A DNA stretch of 64,000 bases, from the NCBI RefSeq assembly GCF_002752655.1, contig NZ_CP023737.1, forward strand, positions 248,001-312,000, read 5' to 3'. A program made the position numbers and the translations under genes. Shown here one piece after another: positions 1 to 8,170 of this stretch (position 1 is its first letter; each line of letters opens with the position of its first letter). Below the pieces are notes generated by a model. The model was not told the origin of the DNA, did not search any database, and saw only the letters and a list, made by a program, of their open reading frames with translations. This stretch comes from Methylosinus trichosporium OB3b. Its GTDB lineage: Bacteria; Pseudomonadota; Alphaproteobacteria; Rhizobiales; Beijerinckiaceae.

Positions 1-1
1 G

Positions 2-997
2 CGGGCGGACGCCAACGCCCTGTTCGAGCCGATCACGCCGGCCGCCGCCGCCAAGGTGGTGAAGAGCAATGACTTGACGCCTGCCAAGATCGAGCTCGGC
101 AAAGAGCTGTTCTTCGATCCGCGCATGTCGGCGAGCCAGATCATCAGCTGCAACTCCTGCCATAATCTGAGCCTCGGCGGCGTCGACGCCGGCTCGACCT
201 CGGTCGGCCACGGCTGGCAGAAGGGTCCGCGTCGCGCGCCGACCGTGCTCAACGCCGTGTTCAACGTCGCGCAGTTCTGGGACGGCCGCGCGCCGGATCT
301 CAAAACGCAGGCGAAGGGCCCGGTGCAGGCCGGCGTCGAGATGAACAACACGCCCGCCAATGTCGAGGCGACGCTGAACTCGATCCCCGGCTATGTGGCC
401 GAGTTCAAGAAAGCCTTCCCGAACGACGCCAAGCCGGCGAATTTCGATAATTTCGCTCTGGCGATCGAAGCCTTCGAGGCGACGCTGATCACGCCCGGCT
501 CGCGCTTCGACAAATTCCTCGCCGGCGACGAGGCCGCGCTCGACGCGACCGAGAAGCAGGGCCTGCGCCTGTTCATGGACAAGGGATGTGTCTCCTGTCA
601 CGGCGGCGTCAATGTCGGCGGCGCCGGCTATTTCCCCTTCGGCGTCGCGCAGAAGCCGGCTGCCGAGGTGCTGCCCGCGGCGGACAAGGGCCGCGCGGCC
701 GTCACCAAGAGCGCCGCGGACGATTATGTCTTCCGCGCTGCGCCGCTGCGTAACGTCGCGCTGCGCGCTCCCTATTTCCACACCGGCAGCGTGTGGACTC
801 TGGAGGAGGCCGTGTCGATCATGGCGGCCGATCAGCTCGGCGTGACGCTCTCGGGCGACGAGACCAAGGCGATCGTAGCCTTCCTCGGCGCGTTGACCGG
901 CGAGCAGCCGCATGTGAGCTATCCGGTTCTGCCGGCCCGCACCAATGGCACGCCGCGCCCGGCGCAGGGCTTGACCTCGACGACGGCCGCGCACTGA
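2..997 (+). CDS. Di-haem cytochrome c peroxidase / MauG family, 5' truncated
   Basis: The reading frame is open from the first bases of the window, so the true start and signal peptide lie upstream; an internal GTG at 56 is not needed. Two c-type haem sites are visible, CNSCH (visible residues 50-54) and CVSCH (196-200), plus LFFDPRMS after the mature N-terminus and APYFHTGS near the C-terminus, all typical of bacterial di-haem cytochrome c peroxidases. Family members reduce hydrogen peroxide in the periplasm with electrons from small cytochromes; MauG relatives oxidise protein side chains instead. Its position upstream of the pmo operon suggests periplasmic redox chemistry, but no shared transcript is implied because a hairpin and a separate gene intervene. 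The peroxidase versus MauG-like choice is open. Confidence 0.88.
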   Translation, partial: RADANALFEPITPAAAAKVVKSNDLTPAKIELGKELFFDPRMSASQIISCNSCHNLSLGGVDAGSTSVGHGWQKGPRRAPTVLNAVFNVAQFWDGRAPDLKTQAKGPVQAGVEMNNTPANVEATLNSIPGYVAEFKKAFPNDAKPANFDNFALAIEAFEATLITPGSRFDKFLAGDEAALDATEKQGLRLFMDKGCVSCHGGVNVGGAGYFPFGVAQKPAAEVLPAADKGRAAVTKSAADDYVFRAAPLRNVALRAPYFHTGSVWTLEEAVSIMAADQLGVTLSGDETKAIVAFLGALTGEQPHVSYPVLPARTNGTPRPAQGLTSTTAAH

Positions 998-1011
998 GCA
1001 CCTGACGAGAA

Positions 1012-1036
1012 GCCTTCGCGCCGCCGGCGCGAAGGC
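1012..1036 (+). terminator. Hairpin after the cytochrome c peroxidase gene
   Basis: An 11-bp perfect stem with a 3-nt loop (GCCTTCGCGCC / GGCGCGAAGGC) begins 14 bases after the stop codon. There is no U-tract, so it is either a weak intrinsic terminator or an mRNA 3' stabiliser. Confidence 0.55.
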
Positions 1037-1162
1037 GCCGCTGTCACGATTCTGACTGCTTGTTTCCGCATTGTGGCGGCCGCGTCATCATTATGACGCG
1101 GCGAGCCAGCGCGCGCGCCTCCCGCGTCCCGAAGAACCGTAATGCGAGCAGCCGGACCGTCT

Positions 1163-2605
1163 ATGAAATCGTCGATTTTCCGTTCGTTCGCCGCCGCTGC
1201 GGCGCTGCTCGGGCCGGCGTGGCAGAGCCTCGCCCAAGACGCGGAAAATCCTTTCGCCCGCATCGGCCATATCGTCGTCATCTACACGGAAAATCGAAGC
1301 TTCGACAATGTGTTCGGGCTGTTTCCGGGGGCGGATGGACTGGGCTCCGCGGACCGTTTCACGCAGGTCGACGCCGACGGATCGGCGCTCGCCAGGCTTC
1401 CGCCTATCCGGGCGGACGAGAGCGTCGACCCGCGTTTTCCCCAGACCTTGCCCAATGCGCCGTTCCCGATCGACGCCTTCGCGCCCAATGGCGAGAAGAC
1501 CACCGATCTCACCCATGACTTCTACCAGGAGCAGGAGCAGATCGACGGCGGCCGCATGGACCGTTTCGCCGCCGTCTCCGGCGCCGGCGGGCTCGTCATG
1601 GGCTATTACGACGGCCGCGGCCTCGCGCAATGGCGGCTGGCGGAGGAGTTCACGCTCGCCGATCATTTTTTCCATGCGGCCTTCGGCGGCTCCTTTCTCA
1701 ACCATATCTTCCTCGTCTGCGCCTGCGCGCCCGTCTACCCTTCGCCGTCGCCGAGCCTCGTCGCCGAGCTCGACGAGAGAGGCTTTTTGGCGCGGGCGGA
1801 GAGCTCGCCGAAGAGCGCCCTCGACGGCCCGCCGCGCTACCGCAAGACCGGGCGGGTGACGCCGGATGGATTTGCGGTGAGCACGCTGCAGCCGCCGACG
1901 CCGCTGTCGCCGATAGACCTTTCCGTCCCGGCCGAGCTGAATCTGCCGCCGCAGACGGCGCCGACGATCGGCGACCGTCTAACCGAGAAGGGCGTCTCCT
2001 GGGCCTGGTATGCGGGCGGCTGGAACGACATGCGCGCCGGCCGCATCCGCCAGCGCGAGGCGCCGGAGCATTTCCAGACGCACCACCAGCCTTTCCTCTA
2101 TTTCGCGCGCTATGCGCCGGAAAGCGCCGAGCGCGACCGGCATCTGAAGGACGCCGAGGATTTCTTCGCGTCCGCCGCGGAGGGCAGCCTGCCGTCGGTC
2201 TCCTTCTACAAGCCGATCGGGCGCATGAACCAGCATCCTCAATATGCCGATCTGAAGAGCGGTGACGCGCATCTCGCCGAGGTCGTCGCGCGGCTGCGCG
2301 CGAGCCCGAACTGGAAGGACATGCTGATCATCGTCACCGCCGACGAGAATGGCGGCGCCTTCGACCATGTGGCGCCGCCGCGCATCGATCGATTCGGGCC
2401 GGGCGCGCGCGTGCCGACGCTGATCATCTCGCCCTACGTGCGGAAGGGCTTCGTCGACCAGACGGTCTATGACACGACCTCGATCCTGCGGACGATCGAG
2501 ACGCGCTTCGGCCTCGCGCCGCTCACCGAGCGCGACGCGCAGGCCGCTGATCTGCACAATGCGCTTCTCTCTCCATCGCAGGCCGGCGGAGCCGCCGCGC
2601 GCTGA
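1163..2605 (+). CDS. Secreted phosphoesterase (acid phosphatase / phospholipase C family)
   Basis: A 480-residue protein of the phosphoesterase family PF04185 (alkaline phosphatase superfamily). It opens with a signal peptide ending near SLAQ and then HIVVIYTENRSFDNVFG, the family's metal-binding N-terminal motif. VTADENGGAFDHVAPP near residue 400 supplies the second metal-site motif. Such enzymes release phosphate from phosphomonoesters or phospholipids outside the cytoplasm. ATG at 1163 was chosen over ATG at 1142 because it puts a normal signal peptide at the N-terminus. The gene stands alone between the peroxidase and pmoC. Substrate (acid phosphatase versus phospholipase C) cannot be read from sequence. 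Confidence 0.85.
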   Translation: MKSSIFRSFAAAAALLGPAWQSLAQDAENPFARIGHIVVIYTENRSFDNVFGLFPGADGLGSADRFTQVDADGSALARLPPIRADESVDPRFPQTLPNAPFPIDAFAPNGEKTTDLTHDFYQEQEQIDGGRMDRFAAVSGAGGLVMGYYDGRGLAQWRLAEEFTLADHFFHAAFGGSFLNHIFLVCACAPVYPSPSPSLVAELDERGFLARAESSPKSALDGPPRYRKTGRVTPDGFAVSTLQPPTPLSPIDLSVPAELNLPPQTAPTIGDRLTEKGVSWAWYAGGWNDMRAGRIRQREAPEHFQTHHQPFLYFARYAPESAERDRHLKDAEDFFASAAEGSLPSVSFYKPIGRMNQHPQYADLKSGDAHLAEVVARLRASPNWKDMLIIVTADENGGAFDHVAPPRIDRFGPGARVPTLIISPYVRKGFVDQTVYDTTSILRTIETRFGLAPLTERDAQAADLHNALLSPSQAGGAAAR

Positions 2606-3188
2606 CCTGTGTGCTCTCTCCGTGAGACCCCGGCGCCGCACTGCCGCTATGGCCTCGTCGCCTCGCCCGCTCGGGGCGGCGTTCGGGCAGGGCGTCGCCG
2701 CCGCCGACGCCGGCACAGAAGTTCACGTATTTATTGAGAAGTGAGCAGCCTCCCCTACTGGTCGCCGCTCATATCGGCGGGGCTGATCACGTCATTTTGC
2801 GGCGCCATATAAACAGCCTGACAGGCTTGTGCTTCCCATTCGATAGATTACTTTCTCCTACCCTATCGGATATTGTCATTGAAGACGCGTACGGAAATGG
2901 TTGCGGCTCGCCGGACGAGGGTTTTCGGCGGGGCGTTTCGGGGGGATCCTGGGCGCTTCGTTCGGAGGAGCGCTCGTTCTGCGCGGCGGCTTTGGGGACT
3001 TCGTCTTCGACAAAGAAGAACAACGCCGGGCTCGGGTGACCGAGGATCGGCGCGACGGGAGGTCGAAAGACGCGTCGGCGACGACGCGCATATTTCACGT
3101 AACCGGCAAGACGAAGGCGTTCGCCCGCAGGGAGGGGGGAGCGCGAGGAGCCGCCTCGAAATCCCTGGGAGCACTTAGGAGGATTGAG
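2606..3188 (+). promoter_or_regulatory. 583-base gap and long leader upstream of pmoC
   Basis: No convincing gene is present. The stretch 2720-2890 is clearly more AT-rich than its surroundings and contains TATAAA at 2808-2813 and TTGTGC at 2827-2832. It is the most likely promoter zone for pmoCAB, which would give a 5' leader of roughly 300 bases. No hexamer pair is good enough to assign a start site. The leader from 2900 to 3180 is GC-rich with no obvious riboswitch. A good ribosome-binding site, AGGAGG at 3178-3183, lies just before pmoC. Confidence 0.4.
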
Positions 3189-3959
3189 ATGAGCGTAACA
3201 ACAGAGACAACAGCCGGCGCAGCCGCCGGCTCGGACGCGATCGTTGATCTGCGTGGCATGTGGGTCGGTGTCGCCGGCCTGAACATCTTCTATCTGATCG
3301 TCCGCATTTACGAGCAGATCTACGGCTGGCGCGCGGGCCTCGACTCGTTCGCTCCGGAGTTCCAGACGTATTGGCTGTCGATCCTTTGGACCGAGATTCC
3401 GCTGGAGCTGGTTTCGGGCCTCGCGCTCGCCGGCTGGCTGTGGAAGACCCGTGACCGCAACGTCGACGCGGTCGCTCCGCGCGAGGAGCTGCGCCGTCAC
3501 GTGGTCCTGGTCGAGTGGCTGGTGGTCTACGCCGTCGCCATTTACTGGGGCGCGAGCTTCTTCACGGAGCAGGACGGCACCTGGCACATGACGGTGATTC
3601 GCGACACGGACTTCACGCCGTCGCACATCATCGAGTTCTACATGAGCTACCCGATCTACTCGATCATGGCGGTGGGCGCGTTCTTCTATGCGAAGACCCG
3701 CATTCCGTATTTTGCTCATGGCTTCTCGCTGGCGTTCCTGATCGTCGCCATCGGCCCGTTCATGATCATCCCGAACGTCGGCCTGAACGAGTGGGGCCAC
3801 ACCTTCTGGTTCATGGAAGAGCTGTTCGTCGCTCCGCTGCATTGGGGCTTCGTGTTCTTCGGCTGGATGGCGCTCGGCGTGTTCGGCGTCGTTCTGCAGA
3901 TCCTGATGGGCGTCAAGCGCCTCATCGGCAAGGACTGCGTCGCGGCCCTGGTCGGCTGA
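3189..3959 (+). CDS. pmoC: Particulate methane monooxygenase subunit C
   Basis: PmoC, 256 residues, is a polytopic inner-membrane subunit of particulate methane monooxygenase (methane + O2 to methanol). Residues D129, H133 and H146 have the spacing of the Methylococcus CuC ligands (D156/H160/H173). N200, H204 and H218 match the proposed CuD ligands (N227/H231/H245). All six are present, so the subunit should be functional. The frame continues upstream, but ATG 3189 is chosen because AGGAGG sits 5 bases before it and the protein begins like other PmoC proteins. It is the first gene of pmoCAB; a hairpin follows at once. Confidence 0.97.
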   Translation: MSVTTETTAGAAAGSDAIVDLRGMWVGVAGLNIFYLIVRIYEQIYGWRAGLDSFAPEFQTYWLSILWTEIPLELVSGLALAGWLWKTRDRNVDAVAPREELRRHVVLVEWLVVYAVAIYWGASFFTEQDGTWHMTVIRDTDFTPSHIIEFYMSYPIYSIMAVGAFFYAKTRIPYFAHGFSLAFLIVAIGPFMIIPNVGLNEWGHTFWFMEELFVAPLHWGFVFFGWMALGVFGVVLQILMGVKRLIGKDCVAALVG

Positions 3960-3968
3960 AGATGAATT

Positions 3969-4004
3969 GGACCGCCCGACTTTTTTTAAGGGGCCGGGCG
4001 GTCC
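3969..4004 (+). promoter_or_regulatory. Stem-loop in the pmoC-pmoA spacer
   Basis: A perfect 10-bp inverted repeat, GGACCGCCCG (3969-3978) with CGGGCGGTCC (3995-4004), encloses a loop carrying seven consecutive T residues. The T-run is in the loop, not after the stem, so it is not a standard terminator. It may act as an RNase block or processing site setting different pmoC and pmoA transcript levels. Confidence 0.6.
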
Positions 4005-4203
4005 GCACGGACATCTCGCAATCCGATAGTCTCCTGAACGGGACCTTCGTCCGAACGGCCGCGCAACGCGGGGCCGGCTCGGGCGGGGTTCGGGAGAGAG
4101 GGGAGCGGGAGGCACGAAAGACAACCCGGCGCGAGAAGAGTCGGGGACTGGTCGACGGCTGCGGCGGGAACCGCCGGGCGGACCGACACCAAGGAGAAGA
4201 GTG

Positions 4204-4962
4204 ATGTCTACATCGAAGAGCGGGGGGGCAATCGGGCCTTTCCATTCGGTCGCGGAAGCGGCGGGATGCGTCAAGACCACCGATTGGATGCTTCTGACGC
4301 TGCTGTTTCTGGCGGTGCTGGGCGGCTACCACATTCACTTCATGCTGACGGCGGGCGACTGGGACTTCTGGGTCGACTGGAAAGACCGTCGTATGTGGCC
4401 GACCGTGGTTCCGATCCTGGGCGTGACCTTCGCCGCTGCGGCGCAGGCGTTCTTCTGGGAGAACTTCAAGCTGCCGTTCGGCGCGACCTTCGCGGTCCTC
4501 GGCCTGCTGATCGGCGAGTGGATCAACCGCTACTGCAACTTCTGGGGCTGGACCTATTTCCCGATCAGCCTGGTGTTCCCGTCCGCTCTGGTGGTTCCGG
4601 CGCTGTGGCTGGACATCATCATGCTGCTGTCGGGCTCCTATGTGATCACGGCGGTTGTGGGCTCGCTGGGCTGGGGCCTTCTGTTCTACCCGAACAACTG
4701 GCCGGCGATCGCGGCTCTGCATCAGGCGACGGAGCAGCATGGTCAGCTGATGTCCCTCGCGGATCTGGTCGGCTTCCACTTCGTCCGCACGTCGATGCCG
4801 GAATATATCCGCATGGTCGAGCGCGGCACGCTGCGCACCTTCGGTAAGGACGTCGTTCCGGTGGCCGCGTTCTTCTCGGGCTTCGTGTCGATGATGGTCT
4901 ACTTCCTGTGGTGGTTCGTCGGTAAGTGGTATTCGACCACCAAGGTGATCCAGAAGATCTGA
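4204..4962 (+). CDS. pmoA: Particulate methane monooxygenase subunit A
   Basis: PmoA, 252 residues, is the membrane subunit commonly used as a methanotroph marker. Diagnostic stretches include AGDWDFWVDWKDRRMWPT, GWTYFPISLVFPSALV and TSMPEYIRMVERGTLRTFGK. The sequence resembles conventional low-affinity type II PmoA1 of Methylosinus as I recall it, not the divergent PmoA2. GTG 4201 and ATG 4204 are adjacent; ATG is preferred, with AGGAG about 6 bases upstream. It forms the (PmoA-PmoB-PmoC)3 complex in intracytoplasmic membranes. The 244-base spacer from pmoC and the 173-base spacer to pmoB are normal for this operon. Confidence 0.98.
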   Translation: MSTSKSGGAIGPFHSVAEAAGCVKTTDWMLLTLLFLAVLGGYHIHFMLTAGDWDFWVDWKDRRMWPTVVPILGVTFAAAAQAFFWENFKLPFGATFAVLGLLIGEWINRYCNFWGWTYFPISLVFPSALVVPALWLDIIMLLSGSYVITAVVGSLGWGLLFYPNNWPAIAALHQATEQHGQLMSLADLVGFHFVRTSMPEYIRMVERGTLRTFGKDVVPVAAFFSGFVSMMVYFLWWFVGKWYSTTKVIQKI

Positions 4963-5135
4963 TCGAAGAGAGCAATTAGCTTCTCTTTGGTTCCTCGGAA
5001 AAGACGAGGAGCGGTTCCCGGATCGGCGATGAGATCGCCGCGAAGGGGCCGCTCCGGAGAAGACGAGTGAGGCCGCCTGGCGCTCCGCGATGCGGACAGG
5101 GCGGGCTCGAAGAGAAAACTGGGAGGTAGATTCAC

Positions 5136-6431
5136 ATGAAAGCTCTGGAGAGAATGGCCGAGCTGGCGACCGGACGGGTCGGAAAGCTCCTCGGCCTGAG
5201 CGTTGCGGCTGCGGTCGCGGCGACGGCGGCCTCGGTGGCCCCGGCGGAAGCGCACGGCGAGAAGTCGCAGCAGGCGTTTCTGCGCATGCGCACGCTGAAC
5301 TGGTATGACGTGAAGTGGTCGAAGACCTCGCTGAACGTCAACGAGTCGATGGTTCTGTCGGGCAAGGTTCACGTCTTCTCGGCGTGGCCGCAGGCGGTCG
5401 CCAATCCGAAGTCGTCGTTCCTGAACGCCGGCGAGCCCGGCCCGGTTCTGGTTCGCACGGCGCAGTTCATCGGCGAGCAGTTCGCTCCGCGCTCGGTGTC
5501 GCTCGAGGTCGGCAAGGACTATGCGTTCTCGATCGATCTGAAGGCTCGCCGCGCCGGGCGCTGGCACGTCCATGCTCAGATCAACGTCGAAGGCGGCGGT
5601 CCGATCATCGGACCCGGCCAGTGGATCGAGATCAAGGGCGACATGGCCGACTTCAAGGATCCGGTCACGCTGCTCGACGGCACGACCGTGGACCTCGAGA
5701 CCTATGGCATCGATCGCATCTATGCCTGGCATTTCCCGTGGATGATCGCGGCCGCGGCCTGGATCCTCTACTGGTTCTTCAAGAAGGGCATCATCGCTTC
5801 TTATCTTCGCATCAGCGAAGGCAAGGACGAGGAGCAGATCGGCGATGACGACCGTCGCGTGGGCGCGATCGTTCTCGCGGTGACGATCCTGGCGACGATC
5901 ATCGGCTATGCGGTGACGAACAGCACCTTCCCGCGCACGATCCCGCTGCAGGCCGGCTTGCAGAAGCCGCTGACGCCGATCATCGAGGAAGGCACCGCCG
6001 GCGTTGGTCCGCATGTGGTGACGGCCGAGCTCAAGGGCGGCGTCTACAAGGTGCCGGGCCGTGAGCTGACGATCCAAGTGAAGGTGACGAACAAGACCGA
6101 CGAGCCGCTGAAGCTCGGCGAGTATACGGCGGCGGGTCTGCGCTTCCTGAACCCCGACGTGTTCACGACCAAGCCGGAGTTCCCGGACTATCTGCTGGCC
6201 GACCGTGGCCTGTCGACCGATCCGACCCCGCTCGCCCCCGGCGAGACGAAGACGATCGAAGTCAAGGTGCAGGACGCCCGTTGGGACATCGAGCGTCTCT
6301 CGGACCTCGCCTATGACACGGACAGCCAGATCGGCGGCCTGCTGATGTTCTTCAGCCCGTCGGGCAAGCGCTACGCCACCGAAATCGGCGGCCCGGTCAT
6401 TCCGAAGTTCGTCGCCGGCGACATGCCCTGA
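5136..6431 (+). CDS. pmoB: Particulate methane monooxygenase subunit B
   Basis: PmoB, 431 residues, carries the two periplasmic cupredoxin-like domains of methane monooxygenase. The signal peptide ends at A39, leaving H40 as residue 1 of the mature protein. H40, H144 and H146 (in WHVHAQ) are equivalent to the CuB ligands H33/H137/H139 of Methylococcus. Two transmembrane segments lie around residues 205-225 and 245-265, linking the N- and C-terminal domains. The start has a strong GGGAGGT 9 bases upstream. It is the last gene of pmoCAB and is followed directly by a strong terminator. Confidence 0.98.
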   Translation: MKALERMAELATGRVGKLLGLSVAAAVAATAASVAPAEAHGEKSQQAFLRMRTLNWYDVKWSKTSLNVNESMVLSGKVHVFSAWPQAVANPKSSFLNAGEPGPVLVRTAQFIGEQFAPRSVSLEVGKDYAFSIDLKARRAGRWHVHAQINVEGGGPIIGPGQWIEIKGDMADFKDPVTLLDGTTVDLETYGIDRIYAWHFPWMIAAAAWILYWFFKKGIIASYLRISEGKDEEQIGDDDRRVGAIVLAVTILATIIGYAVTNSTFPRTIPLQAGLQKPLTPIIEEGTAGVGPHVVTAELKGGVYKVPGRELTIQVKVTNKTDEPLKLGEYTAAGLRFLNPDVFTTKPEFPDYLLADRGLSTDPTPLAPGETKTIEVKVQDARWDIERLSDLAYDTDSQIGGLLMFFSPSGKRYATEIGGPVIPKFVAGDMP

Positions 6432-6454
6432 TCGACTTCGAAATCATACCGAAC

Positions 6455-6490
6455 AAAAGCCGGCCGGACCGAAAGGTCCGGCCGGTTTTC
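6455..6490 (+). terminator. Rho-independent terminator of pmoCAB
   Basis: An 11-bp perfect GC-rich stem (6460-6470 with 6475-6485) with a GAAA tetraloop is followed by TTTT and preceded by AAAA. It lies 28 bases after the pmoB stop. This separates pmoCAB from the following pmoD cluster. Confidence 0.92.
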
Positions 6491-6922
6491 GTTGCGGCAG
6501 TCATGGAAATGCGAAAGATCACGTTTATATCGCAATGCGATAGAATGCGGCGTTTGGACGCAGCTCGGAAGGTCGCGTCCGCGCCCGAAGGCGCATAGAA
6601 TTTCTATTGCGCCGAAGGAAGCTCCGTTCCTCTCGCTGTTTTGCCCGTCAGCGGCGGCTCGGGCGCTCTCCAGTCGAACGGCGTCGTTCGATCGATCAGA
6701 AATTCGCTCGAGCGACAGAAAGCGTGGGCGTCATCCAATCCAATTGGATCGGACAGCGCTCCAGCGATTTCATTTCGTATCGTTTTTGCACTATGAAACG
6801 ATGCGCGCAGTCCTCGCAGGCCGCCGATGTTTCGCGGATTGTCGCCGATGCGAGGCGTGTGACGGAAATACTGCGGCGCCCGCTCCGAGCGAGAAGCCGC
6901 ATCGTCTAGAGGAAGGAAAGCG
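6491..6922. other. Gap between the pmoCAB terminator and pmoD
   Basis: No gene is visible. The left part (6510-6550) is relatively AT-rich and could hold the pmoD-cluster promoter, though no clear hexamer pair is present. The middle (6663-6765) is one copy of a dispersed inverted repeat. GAGGAAGG just before 6923 is the pmoD ribosome-binding site. Confidence 0.6.
6663..6765 (-). repeat. Dispersed GATCGATCGAACG repeat, copy A
   Basis: This shares with 7985-8097 the modules TTCGATCGATCAGAA, TTCGCTCGAGCGA and CAATTGGATCGGA, in the opposite orientation. It lies upstream of pmoD, and copy B lies just after copC, so the two copies bracket pmoD-copC as inverted repeats. Confidence 0.75.
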
Positions 6923-7540
6923 ATGTTCGTTCGGGCTATGAAATCATGTTTCTCGGCGCTCGCGCTGTGCTTCGCTCTGGCGAGCGCGACCCCCGCCATG
7001 GCCGGGGGCGACGGTCCGGAAGCGATGGTCATGGACAATATGTGCATGGTCATGTTCGGCTATGACATGATCCACATCACCGCCTATGAGGCTAATGGCG
7101 CTCGTGACCAATATTGCGACCATATTCCGGTGGTCGGCAGCATTATCTTCACCTTCGACATCGCCAATCCCGAGTTCCGCGATTATCCGATCGAGGTCCG
7201 AATCATCCGCGATCCGCTCGTGCCGATCTCCGCCGACGCCGATCTCGAGCCGCTCACCATCATCCATCTTCCGCCGAAGCTCTATCGGACCGGCACGTTC
7301 AATTTCGAGCACACATTCACCGAGAAGGGCCATTTCATCGGCTTTGTCACGCTCACCCGGCCGAACGGGCAGAAAGAGACCCAGCTGTACAAATTCATGG
7401 TCGGCCAGACCTTGTGGGCGTTCGTGCCGCAGGCGCTCGGCGTCGTGCTGATCGCGCTGATGGTCGCCGCCTATTGGCGCCACAGCCATCCCAAGACCAA
7501 GACCAAGACCACCGAAGCCGACGCGGTGAAGTCGTCTTGA
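6923..7540 (+). CDS. pmoD: PmoD, membrane-anchored periplasmic copper protein
   Basis: This 205-residue protein has a signal peptide ending near AMA (residue 27), a periplasmic domain, and one C-terminal transmembrane helix (about 165-185) followed by a basic Lys/Thr-rich tail. It carries the PmoD signature: a Met/Cys cluster (M35, M37, M40, C41, M42, M44, M49) and a second cysteine, C65. PmoD proteins of methane and ammonia oxidisers form a CuA-like copper site between subunits and are needed for copper-dependent growth; the precise role is unsettled. RBS GAGGAAGG supports the ATG. copC, copD and a PCuAC gene follow. Confidence 0.88.
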   Translation: MFVRAMKSCFSALALCFALASATPAMAGGDGPEAMVMDNMCMVMFGYDMIHITAYEANGARDQYCDHIPVVGSIIFTFDIANPEFRDYPIEVRIIRDPLVPISADADLEPLTIIHLPPKLYRTGTFNFEHTFTEKGHFIGFVTLTRPNGQKETQLYKFMVGQTLWAFVPQALGVVLIALMVAAYWRHSHPKTKTKTTEADAVKSS

Positions 7541-7620
7541 ACGCAGCTCGCGGATATCCAGATCAAAACATAACGCGCATCGCAAGAGCAGAGCGCGATG
7601 AGAATGGGAGGAGCCGAAGA

Positions 7621-7983
7621 ATGAAGCTGATATTTGGCGCCGGCCTCGCGGCGGCGATTTGCCTCAGCGCCGCGACCGCGTTCGCGCATTCCTTTCTCGT
7701 CGATGCGTCGCCGTCGGCGAAAGACCATGTCGCCGCTTCGCCGAAGCTCGTGAAGCTGCGGTTCGGCGGCGGCGTCGAGCCCGCCTATTCCTCGATCTCG
7801 ATCCTCGACTCGACTGGCAAGCTCGTCGTCGAAGGGGCGAAGGGACAGGCGGACAAGCCGCGCGAGCTGACGCTGGACGCACCCGAACTCGCGGTCGGGA
7901 GCTATGTCGTGAAATTTCGTGTTCTCTCGTCCGATGGCCATATCGTCGAGGGCAAATACGAATTCACAGTCGATCCTCACTAG
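7621..7983 (+). CDS. copC: CopC-type periplasmic copper-binding protein
   Basis: CopC, 120 residues, is a small beta-sandwich periplasmic copper carrier. After cleavage at FA|HSF the mature protein starts with H23. D105 and H107 in SSDGHIVEG complete the usual Cu(II) site (N-terminal His, Asp, His). The Met-rich Cu(I) loop of Pseudomonas CopC is absent, so this is the Cu(II)-only type. It sits between pmoD and copD and probably passes copper to CopD. RBS GGGAGGAG lies at 7605-7612, 8 bases before the ATG. Confidence 0.93.
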   Translation: MKLIFGAGLAAAICLSAATAFAHSFLVDASPSAKDHVAASPKLVKLRFGGGVEPAYSSISILDSTGKLVVEGAKGQADKPRELTLDAPELAVGSYVVKFRVLSSDGHIVEGKYEFTVDPH

Positions 7984-7984
7984 A

Positions 7985-8097
7985 ACGTCATCCGGTCCGA
8001 TTGGATCGGACGACGCTCCAGCATTCTTTCGCTCGAGCGAATTCTGATCGATCGAACGATTTCTTTCGATCGGAAAACGTTCCAGCGCGAGCTCCCG
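7985..8097 (+). repeat. Dispersed GATCGATCGAACG repeat, copy B
   Basis: A full-length copy in the copC-copD spacer. It contains GGTCCGATTGGATCGGAC, the palindromic TTCGCTCGAGCGAA, and CTGATCGATCGAACG followed by TTCGATCGGAAAACG. It is inverted relative to copy A at 6663-6765. Confidence 0.8.
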
Positions 8098-8170
8098 AGC
8101 CATGAACAACGGGCGGCGCCGACGGCGGGGCGCCGCGCCGCGTTCGCGAGCGCAATGGAAGTCGAAACCC

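Noticed and set aside
2901..3188. Upstream in-frame extension of pmoC
   Set aside because: The extra sequence is unlike PmoC N-termini, and ATG 3189 has a strong ribosome-binding site.
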